A DNA stretch of 64,000 bases from Pseudorhodoferax sp. Leaf265 (lineage in GTDB: Bacteria; Pseudomonadota; Gammaproteobacteria; Burkholderiales; Burkholderiaceae_C): NCBI RefSeq assembly GCF_001422365.1, contig NZ_LMMT01000011.1:60295-124294 (forward strand), read 5' to 3'. The stretch's first letter is position 1; each line of letters begins with the position of its first letter. Below are positions 47,352 to 56,501 of the stretch, piece by piece. Made by a program: the position numbers and the translations under genes. Under the pieces are notes generated by a model that had not been told where the DNA came from, searched no databases, and was given only the letters and a program-made list of their open reading frames with translations.

Positions 47352-49257
47352 CCGGTTCCAGGCGGAACATCAGGGTGGACAGGGGCGGCAGGGTCAGCAC
47401 CAGCGAGTGGGCATGGCCGTGCGCGCCTTCGTCCGAGGTCCGCACGCCGCCATGGTTCCCGAGGCCGGCGCCGCCGTAGTCGCGCGCGTCGGTGTTGAGC
47501 AGTTCGCGCCACAGGCCGGGCAGCGGCACGCCGAGCCGGTAACCGTGGCGCGGCACGGGTGTGAGGTTGCTGACGACGAACACGGGCGGCACGCCCTCAG
47601 CGCCCTGGCGCAGGAAGGCAAAGACGCTGGCTTGGCTGTCGTCGTGCGCGACCCAGGCGAAACCTTCGGGGGCGAAATCCTGCTGGTGCAGCGCCGGCTC
47701 GCTGCGGTACAGCCGGTTCAGGTCGCCGACCAGCCGCGCGACGCCTGCATGCAGCGGCTCGCGCGACTGCGCCCAATCCAGTTCACCCTCGTGCGCCCAC
47801 TCGCGGCCCTGGCCGAACTCGCCGCCCATGAACAGCAGCTTCTTGCCCGGGTGGCCCCACATGAAGCCGAACAGCGCACGCAGGTTGGCGAATTTCTGCC
47901 AGGCATCGCCGGGCATGCGGCCCAGCAGAGAGCCCTTGCCGTAGACCACCTCGTCGTGCGAGAGCGGCAGCACGAAGCGCTCGTGGAAGGCATAGACCAG
48001 CGAGAAGCTGAGCTGGCCCTGGTGGTGCCGGCGGTAGACCGGGTCCAGGCCGAAGTACTGGAGCGTGTCGTGCATCCAGCCCATGTTCCACTTCATCGAG
48101 AAGCCCAGCCCGCCTTCCTCTTGCGGGTGCGACACACCCGGCCAGGCCGTGGACTCCTCGGCGATCACGAGCGCGCCGGGCTGCTCGCGCGCCACGGCCG
48201 CGTTGAGCGTGCGCAGGAAGTGCACGGCCTCCAGGTTCTCGCGGCCGCCGAACTGGTTCGGGATCCACTCGCCGGGCTTGCGCGCATAGTCCAGGTAGAG
48301 CATGGAGGCCACCGCGTCCACGCGCAGCGCATCGAAGTGGTATTCGCGCAGCCAGAACAGCGCCGAGGACAGCAGGAAGCTGCGTACCTCGTTGCGGCCA
48401 TAGTTGAAGATGCTGGAATTCCATTCGGGGTGGAAGCCCTGGCGCGGGTCGGCATGCTCGTACAGATGCGTGCCGTCGAATGCCTGCAGGCCGTGCGCGT
48501 CGGTCGGGAAGTGCGAGGGCACCCAGTCCAGGATCACGGCGATGCCCAGGCCGTGCAAGTGGTCGATGAAGAACTTGAGATCCTGCGGCGAACCGTAGCG
48601 CGCCGTGGGCGCGAAGTAGCCGGTCGTCTGGTAGCCCCAGGAACCGTAGAACGGGTGCTCGGTCACGGGCATGAGCTCCACATGCGTGAAGCCCATGGCC
48701 TGCACATGCTCGCCGAGCGCCAGGGCCAGCGCGCGCCAGCCCAGGAACTGGCCGTCGTGGCGACGCCAGGAGCCGGGGTGCACCTCGTAGACCGACATGG
48801 GCGCGTCGCCGGCCTGGCGCGCGGCGCGGGAACCCAGCCAGCCCGCGTCGCTCCAGTCGAACGCCAGCGACCACAGGCGCGACGCCGTGGCCGGCGGCGG
48901 CTCGGTGGCCAGCGCATAGGGGTCGGCCTTGTCCAGCGCCTGGCCATCGGCGGTCACGATGCGGTACTTGTAGCTCTGGCCGTGCCGCGCGGCCGGGGCT
49001 TCGCCCTCCCAGACGCCGCTGCCGTCTGCGCGCCGCGCCAGCGGCTCGGCATCGGCCAGCCAGCCGTTCCACTCGCCGATCACGCTGACGGCGTTGGCAT
49101 TGGGCGCCCAGACCGCGAAGTGCGCGCCCTGCCCGCCTGGCCGCAGCGCGGCGCCAAGCCGGCCGGCCAGCGCGGTGTGGGTGCCCTCGCGGAAGTAGTG
49201 CAGATCCTGGTCCGCCAACGCGGCGTTGACGGAAGGCATGGCTGGGGTGTGCTGCAT
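47335..49257 (-). CDS. glgB: 1,4-alpha-glucan branching enzyme
   Basis: 640 residues with an N-terminal CBM48 domain ([23 protein letters not shown]), then a GH13 barrel with [26 protein letters not shown] (nucleophile), [11 protein letters not shown] (acid) and [13 protein letters not shown]. It introduces alpha-1,6 branches into the GlgE product. Start 49257 ([10 protein letters not shown]) is the best guess, with 49239 as an alternative; neither has a strong ribosome site. The GH13 enzymes GlgB, GlgE and TreS follow each other with overlapping reading frames, first in the operon. Confidence 0.95.
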   Translation of the reverse strand: MQHTPAMPSVNAALADQDLHYFREGTHTALAGRLGAALRPGGQGAHFAVWAPNANAVSVIGEWNGWLADAEPLARRADGSGVWEGEAPAARHGQSYKYRIVTADGQALDKADPYALATEPPPATASRLWSLAFDWSDAGWLGSRAARQAGDAPMSVYEVHPGSWRRHDGQFLGWRALALALGEHVQAMGFTHVELMPVTEHPFYGSWGYQTTGYFAPTARYGSPQDLKFFIDHLHGLGIAVILDWVPSHFPTDAHGLQAFDGTHLYEHADPRQGFHPEWNSSIFNYGRNEVRSFLLSSALFWLREYHFDALRVDAVASMLYLDYARKPGEWIPNQFGGRENLEAVHFLRTLNAAVAREQPGALVIAEESTAWPGVSHPQEEGGLGFSMKWNMGWMHDTLQYFGLDPVYRRHHQGQLSFSLVYAFHERFVLPLSHDEVVYGKGSLLGRMPGDAWQKFANLRALFGFMWGHPGKKLLFMGGEFGQGREWAHEGELDWAQSREPLHAGVARLVGDLNRLYRSEPALHQQDFAPEGFAWVAHDDSQASVFAFLRQGAEGVPPVFVVSNLTPVPRHGYRLGVPLPGLWRELLNTDARDYGGAGLGNHGGVRTSDEGAHGHAHSLVLTLPPLSTLMFRLEPDAHAD

Positions 49258-49390
49258 CTGACGCACTGTCCGGGACACGGGAGGCCGCGGCGAGCGGACA
49301 GCGGCCGCAGCACGTGTAGGCCGAGACCCCGATCTGTCGCGCGGCAGTGGTACAACCGGGGCTCCGATCCCCTTTGCCTCAGCCGCCAAC

Positions 49391-49618
49391 ATGAACGAAG
49401 AAATCGGCCAGGTGTTCGTTGTCGACTGGTCCTTTCTGCTGATCCTGGCCGGGCTGGCGGCGATCACGTTGGCGCTGTTCGTCCGGCGTCTGCGCATGAA
49501 GCGGCGCGCCCGGCACGAGGAGCGCCGCAAGCGCCGGCGCGAGTACCGGGCCTGGCTGCGCAACAGCGGCGTGCAGCCCCTCAGTCGCGACGAAGACCAT
49601 GACCCATCGGGCCGCTGA
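49391..49618 (+). CDS. Small membrane protein
   Basis: 75 residues: a short acidic N-terminus, one transmembrane helix at about 14-31 ([18 protein letters not shown]), then an Arg-rich cytoplasmic stretch ([24 protein letters not shown]). The positive-inside pattern is clear, so I believe it is a real gene. No family is recognised. It is divergent from glgB. The Arg-rich face might bind phospholipid or RNA; that is speculation. Confidence 0.6.
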   Translation: MNEEIGQVFVVDWSFLLILAGLAAITLALFVRRLRMKRRARHEERRKRRREYRAWLRNSGVQPLSRDEDHDPSGR

Positions 49619-49672
49619 GCCGCCCGGGTTGCCACCAATGTCACACCGCTGACACATTGCTAGGCTCTGCAG

Positions 49673-49700
49673 CGGCCCTCGGACCCGGTTCCGAGGGCCG
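49673..49700 (+). terminator. Hairpin between small membrane gene and ABC operon
   Basis: CGGCCCTCGGA (49673-49683), loop CCCGGT, TCCGAGGGCCG (49690-49700): a perfect 11-base stem followed by TTTCACTT. It could end the small membrane gene transcript; the T-run is short, so it might instead be part of the ABC operon leader. Confidence 0.6.
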
Positions 49701-49730
49701 TTTCACTTGTTCCGTACCAGGCGCAGCGCC

Positions 49731-50750
49731 ATGAAAACCATCCACAACATCCTCGTCGCCGGCGCCTTGCTGGCCGCATCCGCGGGCGCTTCGGCCCAAC
49801 AGGTCAACGTCATCTGCTCGGTGCAGGCCGACTGGTGCAACATGATCGCCACGGTCTATGCCAAGACCACGGGCGTGAAGATCAACCTGGCGCTCAAGGG
49901 CTCGGGTGAGGCCCTGGCCCAGCTCATCGCCGAGAAGGACAACCCCAAGACCGACGTGTGGTTCGGCGGCACCGGCGACCCGCACCTGCAGGCCGCCGAG
50001 CAAGGCCTGACGCTGGAGTACAAGTCGCCCTCGCTGGCGCAGCTCTACCCCTGGGCGCAGCAGCAGGCCCAGCAGTCGGGCTTCAAGACCGTGGGCATCT
50101 ACTCCGGCCCGCTGGGCTTCGGCTACAACACCGAGTTGCTGGCCAAGAAGAAGCTGGCCGCGCCGAAGAGCTGGGCCGACCTGCTCAAGCCCGAGTACAA
50201 GGGCGACATCCAGGTCGCCAACCCGGCATCGAGCGGCACGGCCTACACCATGATCGCCACGCTGGTGCAGCTGATGGGCGAGGACAAGGCCTTCGACTAC
50301 CTCAAGGCCCTGCACAGGAACGTGGGCCAGTACACGCGCTCGGGCACGGGCCCGATCAAGGCCGTGGCGCGCGGCGAGACGGCCGTGTCCATCAGCTTCG
50401 TGCACGACGCGCCGCAGGAGCGCATGCAAGGGTTCCCGGTCGAGACGGCCACGCCCAGCGAAGGCACGGGCGCCGAGATCGGCTCCATGAGCATCATCAA
50501 GGGCGCGCGCAACATCGAGCAGGCCAAGAAGTTCTACGAATGGGCCTTGACGCCCGGTGCCCAGGCCTTCGGCGCAGCCGCCAAGCAGTACCAGCTGCCC
50601 TCGAACAAGGCCACGGTGGTCGACCCGAACGTGCCCGACTTCAAGAAGATCAAGATGATCGACTACGACTACAAGAAGTACGGCGCGAGCGCGGAGCGGC
50701 GGCGGCTCATCGCGCGCTGGGAGAAGGAAGTCAACTCGCTCCCACGGTAG
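49731..50750 (+). CDS. ABC importer substrate-binding protein (FbpA/AfuA-like)
   Basis: 339 residues with a signal peptide (about 1-23, ending GASA-QQ) and the ferric-ion/phosphonate receptor fold (VNVICSVQADWCNMIATVYAKTTGVKINLALKGSGEAL; SGPLGFGYNTELLAKKK; PEYKGDIQVANPASSGTAY). No tyrosine pair like that of FbpA iron sites is apparent, so a small organophosphate or similar ligand is as likely as iron. Start 49731 (MKTIHNILVAG) starts the signal peptide. Four bases separate it from the permease. Confidence 0.9.
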   Translation: MKTIHNILVAGALLAASAGASAQQVNVICSVQADWCNMIATVYAKTTGVKINLALKGSGEALAQLIAEKDNPKTDVWFGGTGDPHLQAAEQGLTLEYKSPSLAQLYPWAQQQAQQSGFKTVGIYSGPLGFGYNTELLAKKKLAAPKSWADLLKPEYKGDIQVANPASSGTAYTMIATLVQLMGEDKAFDYLKALHRNVGQYTRSGTGPIKAVARGETAVSISFVHDAPQERMQGFPVETATPSEGTGAEIGSMSIIKGARNIEQAKKFYEWALTPGAQAFGAAAKQYQLPSNKATVVDPNVPDFKKIKMIDYDYKKYGASAERRRLIARWEKEVNSLPR

Positions 50751-50754
50751 GCAC

Positions 50755-52968
50755 GTGGTCAAGCGTCCCAATGGCGCGGTGTGGGCATGCACCGCAGCCG
50801 GCTTGCTCGCGTACCTGCTACTGCCCTGGTACGCCATCCAGGACACCAGCTGGTACCAGGCCCTGCCGGGCATCTTCTCCGAAGGCGATGCCGCCAACGG
50901 CCTGTTGCAGGCGCTGGCGCAACACCGGCCCTGGCTGCTGCTCGGCCTGGCCGGCCTCGCACTGTGCGCCGTGGGCGCGCTGCAGGCACCGGGCCGCGGC
51001 CAGGGCCGCTGCTTGCTGGCCGGCGGCCTGCTCGGCGCGCTGGGTCTGGCCGTCAGCGGCTTCACGATCGGCGCGCGCGGCTGGAGCGTCGCGGCACTGA
51101 ACACCGCCTTCGGCGAACTCGCAACCAACCAGTTCGGCATCGGCGCAGGCGGCTTCGTGGCGCTGACCATGCTGGTGCTGCTGGCCGCGTTCGGCCTGGC
51201 GCGGCTGGGCTTCTTCCGCGGCGACCTGTTCGTCTCGGGCGCCGTGGTCGGCTGCGGCGTGCTGCTGGCGCTGTTCATCGCCTACCCGGTCGGCAAGGCG
51301 CTGGCCGGCGCCTTCCTGACCGAGGACGGCGGCTGGTCGCTGATGGCCTTCTTCGAGCGCGTGTTCACCGAGCGCATCTGGGGCCTGGGTTGCCTGGCCG
51401 GCGCCACCTCTTGCGGCGTGGCCTGGAACACCTTGCTGCTGGCGCTGCTGACGGCCACGGGCACGACCGTGCTGGGCACCATGATCGCGCTGATGGCCGA
51501 GCGCGGCAGCAGCCGCCTGCAGGGGCCGCTGCGTGTGATCGCGCTGCTGCCCATCATCACGCCGCCCTTCGTCGTGGGCCTGGGCCTGATCCTGCTGTTC
51601 GGCCGCGCCGGTGTGGTCAACCAGTTGCTCGAAAGCTGGTTCGGCATCGCCCCCACGCGCTGGTTCTACGGCCTGCCCGGCATCCTGACGGCGCAGCTGT
51701 TCGCGTTCACGCCCATCGCCTTCATGATCATGCGCGGCGTGGTGCAGGGCATCGCGCCCAGCCTGGAGGAGGCCGCGCAGATGCTGCGCGCCGACCGGCG
51801 CCGCGCCTTCTTCACGGTTACGCTGCCGCTGCTCAAGCCCGGGCTGGCCAACGCCTTCCTGGTCGGCTTCATCGAGAGCATCGCGGACTTCGGCAACCCG
51901 GTCGTCGTGGGCGGGCAGTACAGCGTGCTGTCCACCGACATCTTCTTCGCCATTGTCGGCGCGCAGTACGACGCGGGCCGCGCGGCCTCGCTGGCCTGGG
52001 TGCTGACGCTCTTCGCGCTGGCGGTGTTCGCGCTGCAGCGTGGCGTGCTGGGCAAGCAGAACTACACCACGGTCAGCGGCAAGGGCGATGCCGGCATCGC
52101 CATGCCCCTGCCGGACGGCGTGCGCCGCGCCTGCCAGGGCGTGGCCCTGCCCTGGATCGCGTTCACCGTGGTGGTCTACCTGTTCGCGTTCGCGGGCGGC
52201 TTCGTGCAGACCTGGGGGCGCGACTACACGCCCACGCTCAAGCACTTCCACACGGCCTTCGCGCTCGAATGGGGGCAGTTCGGCTTGGTCTGGGCCGGCA
52301 CGGCCTGGAACTCGCTGATCACCACCGTGAAGCTGGCGGGCATCTCGGCGCCGATCACCGCGGCGCTGGGCCTGCTCATCGCCTGGCTGCTGGCGCGCAA
52401 CGAGTTCAAGGGCCAGGGCGCCTTCGAGTTCGCGGCGCTGCTGGCCTTCGCGATTCCGGGCACGGTGCTGGGGGTGAGCTACATCCTGGCCTTCAACGTG
52501 CCGCCGCTGGAACTCACGGGAACCGGGCTCGTGATCATCCTGTGCTTCATGTTCCGCAACCTGCCGGTGGGCGTGCGGGCCGGCACGGCCGCCTTCAAGC
52601 AGCTGGACCGCTCGCTCGACGAGGCCTCGCTGATGCTGCGCGCCTCCACCGCGCAGACGCTGTTCCGCGTGGTGCTGCCCTTGCTCAAGCCGGCGCTGGT
52701 GGCGGCCCTGGTCTACAGCTTCGTGCGGGCCATGACCACCGTGAGCGCGGTGATCTTCCTGGTCACGGCCGAGAACGAGCTGGCCACCACCTACATCATC
52801 GGCCGCGTGGGCAACGGCGACTACGGCGTGGCGCTGGCCTACTGCACGGTGCTGATCGTGCTGATGTCGCTGGCCATCGCGCTGATCCAGTTGCTGGTTG
52901 GCGAACGCAAGCTGGGCCGGCGCAAGACGCCGGCGCACCAGGGGCACCACAAGATGGAAGCTGTATGA
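50755..52968 (+). CDS. ABC importer permease, two fused halves
   Basis: 737 residues with two FbpB-type permease repeats (about 200-430 and 460-730), each with an EAA loop (SLEEAAQMLRADRRRAFFTVTLPLLKPG and SLDEASLMLRASTAQTLFRVVLPLLKPA). About 180 extra N-terminal residues contain roughly four more hydrophobic segments before the first canonical helix. GTG 50755 is the start. It overlaps the ATPase gene by 4 bases. A 16-segment layout is unusual for this family. Confidence 0.9.
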   Translation: MVKRPNGAVWACTAAGLLAYLLLPWYAIQDTSWYQALPGIFSEGDAANGLLQALAQHRPWLLLGLAGLALCAVGALQAPGRGQGRCLLAGGLLGALGLAVSGFTIGARGWSVAALNTAFGELATNQFGIGAGGFVALTMLVLLAAFGLARLGFFRGDLFVSGAVVGCGVLLALFIAYPVGKALAGAFLTEDGGWSLMAFFERVFTERIWGLGCLAGATSCGVAWNTLLLALLTATGTTVLGTMIALMAERGSSRLQGPLRVIALLPIITPPFVVGLGLILLFGRAGVVNQLLESWFGIAPTRWFYGLPGILTAQLFAFTPIAFMIMRGVVQGIAPSLEEAAQMLRADRRRAFFTVTLPLLKPGLANAFLVGFIESIADFGNPVVVGGQYSVLSTDIFFAIVGAQYDAGRAASLAWVLTLFALAVFALQRGVLGKQNYTTVSGKGDAGIAMPLPDGVRRACQGVALPWIAFTVVVYLFAFAGGFVQTWGRDYTPTLKHFHTAFALEWGQFGLVWAGTAWNSLITTVKLAGISAPITAALGLLIAWLLARNEFKGQGAFEFAALLAFAIPGTVLGVSYILAFNVPPLELTGTGLVIILCFMFRNLPVGVRAGTAAFKQLDRSLDEASLMLRASTAQTLFRVVLPLLKPALVAALVYSFVRAMTTVSAVIFLVTAENELATTYIIGRVGNGDYGVALAYCTVLIVLMSLAIALIQLLVGERKLGRRKTPAHQGHHKMEAV

Positions 52969-54008
52969 ACGGAATCGAGTTTCGCAACGTCACCAAGCGC
53001 TACGGCACCGACGCCAGCGCACCGCTGGCCGTCAAGGGCATCAGCTTCGAGGTGCCGCAGGGCACGCTGACCACCATCCTGGGCCCCTCGGGCTGCGGCA
53101 AGACCACCACGCTGCGCATGATCGCGGGGCTGGAATCGCCCACCGGCGGCCAGATCCTCATGGGTGGGCGCGACGTGACCACGCTGGGCCCGGGCGAGCG
53201 CAACGTCTCCATGATGTTCCAGAGCTACGCACTGTTCCCGCACATGAACGTGGTGGAGAACGTGGCCTATGGCTTGCGCATGAGCGGCGTGGCCAAGGCC
53301 GAGGCTGCGGCGCGCGCCAGCGACGCGCTCAAGGGCGTGGGCCTGGTCGGCTTCAACGAGCGCCTGCCCAGCGAACTGTCGGGCGGCCAGCAGCAGCGCG
53401 TGGCACTGGCGCGCGCGCTGGTGCTGGAGCCTGCCGTGCTGCTGTTCGACGAGCCGCTCTCGAACCTGGACGCGCGGCTGCGCCGCGAGATGCGCGAGGA
53501 GATCCGCGCGATCCAGCAGCGCCTGCAGCTCACGGTGGCCTATGTCACGCACGACCAGAGCGAGGCGCTCGCGGTGTCGGACCAGATCATCGTGATGGAC
53601 CACGGCGTGATCGCCCAGCGCGGCACGCCCGAGGCGCTGTACAGCCGGCCGCAGAGCGAATTCGTGGCCGGTTTCATGGGCGAGGCCATGGTGTTCCCGG
53701 GCCAGGCCCAGGCCGATGGCCAGGTCGCGCTGGGGCCGCTGCGGCTCACGCCCAGGCACCCGGTCGCGGCAGGCCCCGTCAAGGTGGCCGTGCGGCCCGA
53801 GGCCTGGCAGATCGGCACGGCGGGTGGGCTGCCTGCCACGCTGCGCAAGGCGGCCTACCTGGGCGGCTTCTACGAGTACGGCTTCGAGACGCCGCTGGGG
53901 CCGGTGTTCGTGGTGTCCTCGGACCTGGAGCACGTGCTCGCGCCTGGAGCCGAAACCGCGCTGGGCCTGGGCCGGCACGGAGTGTCGGTGGTGCAGCAGC
54001 CGGGCTGA
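52965..54008 (+). CDS. ABC importer ATP-binding protein
   Basis: 347 residues. Walker A GPSGCGKTT (about 41-49), Q-loop in MMFQSYALFPHMNV, signature LSGGQQQR, Walker B VLLFDEPLSN and switch VTHDQSEAL. A C-terminal TOBE domain (about 240-345) is present, as in ferric and putrescine-type importers. The start codon overlaps the permease stop (ATGA). It powers uptake of the ligand bound by the preceding receptor. Confidence 0.95.
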   Translation: MNGIEFRNVTKRYGTDASAPLAVKGISFEVPQGTLTTILGPSGCGKTTTLRMIAGLESPTGGQILMGGRDVTTLGPGERNVSMMFQSYALFPHMNVVENVAYGLRMSGVAKAEAAARASDALKGVGLVGFNERLPSELSGGQQQRVALARALVLEPAVLLFDEPLSNLDARLRREMREEIRAIQQRLQLTVAYVTHDQSEALAVSDQIIVMDHGVIAQRGTPEALYSRPQSEFVAGFMGEAMVFPGQAQADGQVALGPLRLTPRHPVAAGPVKVAVRPEAWQIGTAGGLPATLRKAAYLGGFYEYGFETPLGPVFVVSSDLEHVLAPGAETALGLGRHGVSVVQQPG

Positions 54009-54047
54009 GGCGCGGTCGCGATGCGCACCCGAGTGGAGGACACCGCC

Positions 54048-54677
54048 ATGCAGGACTACTACGCCGCCCGCGCGCGGGAATACGACCGCATCTATGCCAA
54101 GCCGGAGCGCCAGGACGACCTGCGCCGCATCGAGTCCTGGCTGCCCGGCGTGCTGGCCGGGCGCCGCGTGCTGGAGCTGGCATGCGGCACGGGGTACTGG
54201 ACGCAGTTCTATGCCGCCGCCGCGCAGGGCGTGCTGGGCATCGACAGCGCGCAGCAGACGCTGGACATCGCCCGTGCGCGCCTGCCGCCCAGCGTCCAGC
54301 TGCTGCAGGGCGATGCCTACCGCCTGCCCCGCCTGGATGCCACGTTCGACGCGGCCTTCGCCGGCTTCTGGTGGTCGCACATCCCGCAGCGGCGCATCGC
54401 GGGTTTCCTGCACGGTCTGCATGCCGCGCTGCAACCCGGCGCCAGGGTCGTGTTCATGGACAACCGCTTCGTGCCGGGCAGCAGCACCCCGGTCGCCGAG
54501 CGCGATGCGGATGGCGACAGCTTCCAGCTGCGCACGCTGGACGACGGCTCGGTGCACCGCGTGCTCAAGAACTTCCCGTCCGCCGAGGCTTTGCTGGCCG
54601 CCGCCGAACCCTTTGCGGCCCAGGCCAGTTACCACCAGTGGCGCTTCTTCTGGGCGCTGGAGTACACGCTGCGCTAG
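54048..54677 (+). CDS. Class I SAM-dependent methyltransferase
   Basis: 209 residues with the methyltransferase core: VLELACGTGYWTQF (motif I), GIDSAQQTLDIARARL (acidic end of strand 2) and FDAAFAGFWWSHIP (motif IV region). Substrate is unknown. Start 54048 (MQDYYAARAREYDRIY) follows GGAGGACACCGCC, a strong ribosome site; the ATG at 54021 is the alternative. It is 39 bases behind the ABC ATPase and probably in the same transcript. Confidence 0.88.
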   Translation: MQDYYAARAREYDRIYAKPERQDDLRRIESWLPGVLAGRRVLELACGTGYWTQFYAAAAQGVLGIDSAQQTLDIARARLPPSVQLLQGDAYRLPRLDATFDAAFAGFWWSHIPQRRIAGFLHGLHAALQPGARVVFMDNRFVPGSSTPVAERDADGDSFQLRTLDDGSVHRVLKNFPSAEALLAAAEPFAAQASYHQWRFFWALEYTLR

Positions 54678-54689
54678 CAGCGCGACCGC

Positions 54690-55781
54690 TCAGAAGCTCT
54701 TGCTGACCCGCACCTGCGAGTAGGTGCCGTTCTTGGCGTTGCGCGACTGCACGGTGGCCATGTGCTGCAGCGTGAGCACCACGTCCAGCACCGGGACGCG
54801 GGTGGTCCAGAACAGGCCGGCGTTGGTGGAGCGGTAGCGGCTCGGGCCCCAGCGGTTGTTGCTGTCGTCCTGGTACTGCTGCGCATGGACCACGTGCACG
54901 CCCACGGGCCCCAGGCGCGTCAGATAGCCGGCCGCGCCCTCCAGACTGGCCCAGTTGCCGCTGCGCAGGTCGTTGTCGCGGTTGCGCGTGTTCAGGCCCA
55001 CGGTGACGCGGCCCGCCAGCGCGATGTCGGGCCGCGGCAGGTAGACCAGCTGGGCCGCGGGTCGCAGCGTGTAGAAGTTGCCGAAGCCGATGTCGGGGCC
55101 CGAGGCCTGGTTGTAGCGCCCGGTGGGCAGCACCAGCGAGGCGCCGGCCAGCACACGCAGCTCGTCGGTGGCGTGGCGCCAGCCCGCGTGCAACTCCATG
55201 TCGCCGATGCCCGAGACGCTGCCGCCCTCGGCCGCCGCCATGGCCGCGACGGTGCTCTGGAACTGTCGGTCGAAACCGGCCTGCACGGCCGCCTGCGTGG
55301 CCGCTGGCACAGCCGGATTCCAGTGCAGCGTGGGCGTGGTGGCCTGCGCGCCGAAGCCCTGCTTCTTGATGCCGTAGGGCAGGTTCATGGCCAGCGCCAG
55401 CCGCCCACCGCCGTAGCGTGCGGCGCTGAGCCAGGCCAGGCCGAGGTTCCACTGCACGAGCGAGCCGCGTGCATCGATGACGCCGGTGGCGGTGCCATAG
55501 CCCGGGTACAGGGTCGCGGGCGTGGGTGCCGGCAACGGCAGGGTGCCGCCCGGCAGGGTCTGCGTGAGCCGCTCGCCGTCGTTGCCGGTGATCTTGTGGA
55601 TGTCCACGCGCGTCAGCGCGATGCCACCGGTCAGACCCTGCAGGTCGGGCGGCGCGAAGATCTCGCCGCCCAGGCTGCCGGCCAGGTTGTAGCGCACCTG
55701 GAAGTCCTCGCCGGCCTCGGCCACGGAGCTTGCGGCGACGGTGCAGGCAAGAGACAGGGCGAGCCGGGCAATGGCGTTCAT
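54690..55781 (-). CDS. Outer-membrane SphA/MetA-family protein
   Basis: 363 residues with a signal peptide (about 1-24, ending EAGE) and beta-strand-rich sequence ending in F (VRVSKSF), the usual outer-membrane insertion signal. The pattern matches the phenol-degradation MetA/SphA family linked to uptake of hydrophobic compounds or sphingosine. No degradation genes flank it, so the substrate cannot be told. It converges on the methyltransferase gene. Confidence 0.85.
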   Translation of the reverse strand: MNAIARLALSLACTVAASSVAEAGEDFQVRYNLAGSLGGEIFAPPDLQGLTGGIALTRVDIHKITGNDGERLTQTLPGGTLPLPAPTPATLYPGYGTATGVIDARGSLVQWNLGLAWLSAARYGGGRLALAMNLPYGIKKQGFGAQATTPTLHWNPAVPAATQAAVQAGFDRQFQSTVAAMAAAEGGSVSGIGDMELHAGWRHATDELRVLAGASLVLPTGRYNQASGPDIGFGNFYTLRPAAQLVYLPRPDIALAGRVTVGLNTRNRDNDLRSGNWASLEGAAGYLTRLGPVGVHVVHAQQYQDDSNNRWGPSRYRSTNAGLFWTTRVPVLDVVLTLQHMATVQSRNAKNGTYSQVRVSKSF

Positions 55782-55951
55782 GGTGGGGCTGGGCGCGGAC
55801 AGGAGAGGCGCGGCACCTTAGCATCGCGTTGCAACTTGTCACACCGCTTGTCGCCAGTGCACGACGGCTTCTGCGCAAACGGCTGCACAAGTGCACGCAG
55901 TACCCCCGCGAATTGGACCGGCAACGCTGTTCAGCAGCGCGGCTCGCCGCC

Positions 55952-56044
55952 CTACCGGCGCACGGTATGCAGCCGGTTCAGCCAGTGCAGCAGGGGCAGG
56001 TCCTGCGCGGCCATGGGGCGCTGGCGCACGTGCGCTGGCGTCAT
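55952..56044 (-). CDS. Possible 30-residue coupled ORF
   Basis: Begins with an ATGA overlap of the hypothetical gene before it and encodes MTPAHVRQRPMAAQDLPLLHWLNRLHTVRR, a basic peptide without hydrophobic segment. The overlap suggests translational coupling, but the small size and missing homology leave it uncertain. The 170 bases between this ORF and the SphA-like gene contain nothing recognised. Confidence 0.25.
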   Translation of the reverse strand: MTPAHVRQRPMAAQDLPLLHWLNRLHTVRR

Positions 56045-56376
56045 GCGGCGGCGCCGCCCCGGTGCGCCTTCTTCAGGCGCCGGACCTCGCGCAGCTGGTA
56101 ACGGAAGGCCGCTACAGCCTCTTGCGCCTCGGGCTTCCATTCGGCAACCGGCAGGTGGTTCAGCACCGCTTCCAGCGCGTCGCCCAGCTGGCCGATCTGG
56201 CGGCCGTAGCTGCCCACGTCGTCCAGGATGCGGCGCTCCAGTGCGGGGTCGGAGGACTTGCCCAGGTTGATGTTGACCCAACCGATCTGGCTGTGGGCGA
56301 AGGGGTTCACCCAGGTCCAGGGGTTGATGTCCTGCTGCAGCTGCGCGGGCGCCAGCGACGCGTAGAAGTTCGACAT
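56041..56376 (-). CDS. Conserved-looking hypothetical protein
   Basis: 111 residues, soluble, starting MSNFYASLAPAQLQQDINPWTWVNPFAHSQIGWVNINLG; a charged helical C-terminal part (LERRILDDVGSYGRQIGQLGDALEAVLNHL) could form a coiled coil or helical bundle. AAGGAT precedes the ATG at 56376. It overlaps a 30-residue ORF by ATGA and lies 125 bases behind hisC. I do not recognise the family; the helical tail with the WTWVNPFAHSQIGW segment looks like a small phasin-like or binding protein, but this is only a guess. Confidence 0.65.
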   Translation of the reverse strand: MSNFYASLAPAQLQQDINPWTWVNPFAHSQIGWVNINLGKSSDPALERRILDDVGSYGRQIGQLGDALEAVLNHLPVAEWKPEAQEAVAAFRYQLREVRRLKKAHRGGAAA

Positions 56377-56440
56377 GTTTGCATCCTTGGGACGGCCAGC
56401 CGGCCGCGCGATGGATTGTGCGGCGCAGCATGGGGGTGCG

Positions 56441-56460
56441 CATCCTGCGGATGCAGGATG
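56441..56460 (-). other. Hairpin behind hisC
   Basis: CATCCTGC, loop GGAT, GCAGGATG: perfect 8-base stem 40-60 bases behind the hisC stop codon. There is no T-run, so it may stabilise RNA or pause polymerase rather than terminate. Confidence 0.4.
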
Positions 56461-56501
56461 GATCGGTTCGGCACCGGCGGCAGGCCGGCGTCGGCAGGGG
56501 C

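Noticed and set aside
50781..54008. A 1075-codon plus-strand frame suggesting a permease-ATPase fusion
   Set aside because: The first two thirds are Arg/Gly/Ala-rich shadow of the permease gene; the ATPase starts at its own ATG 52965 with an ATGA overlap.
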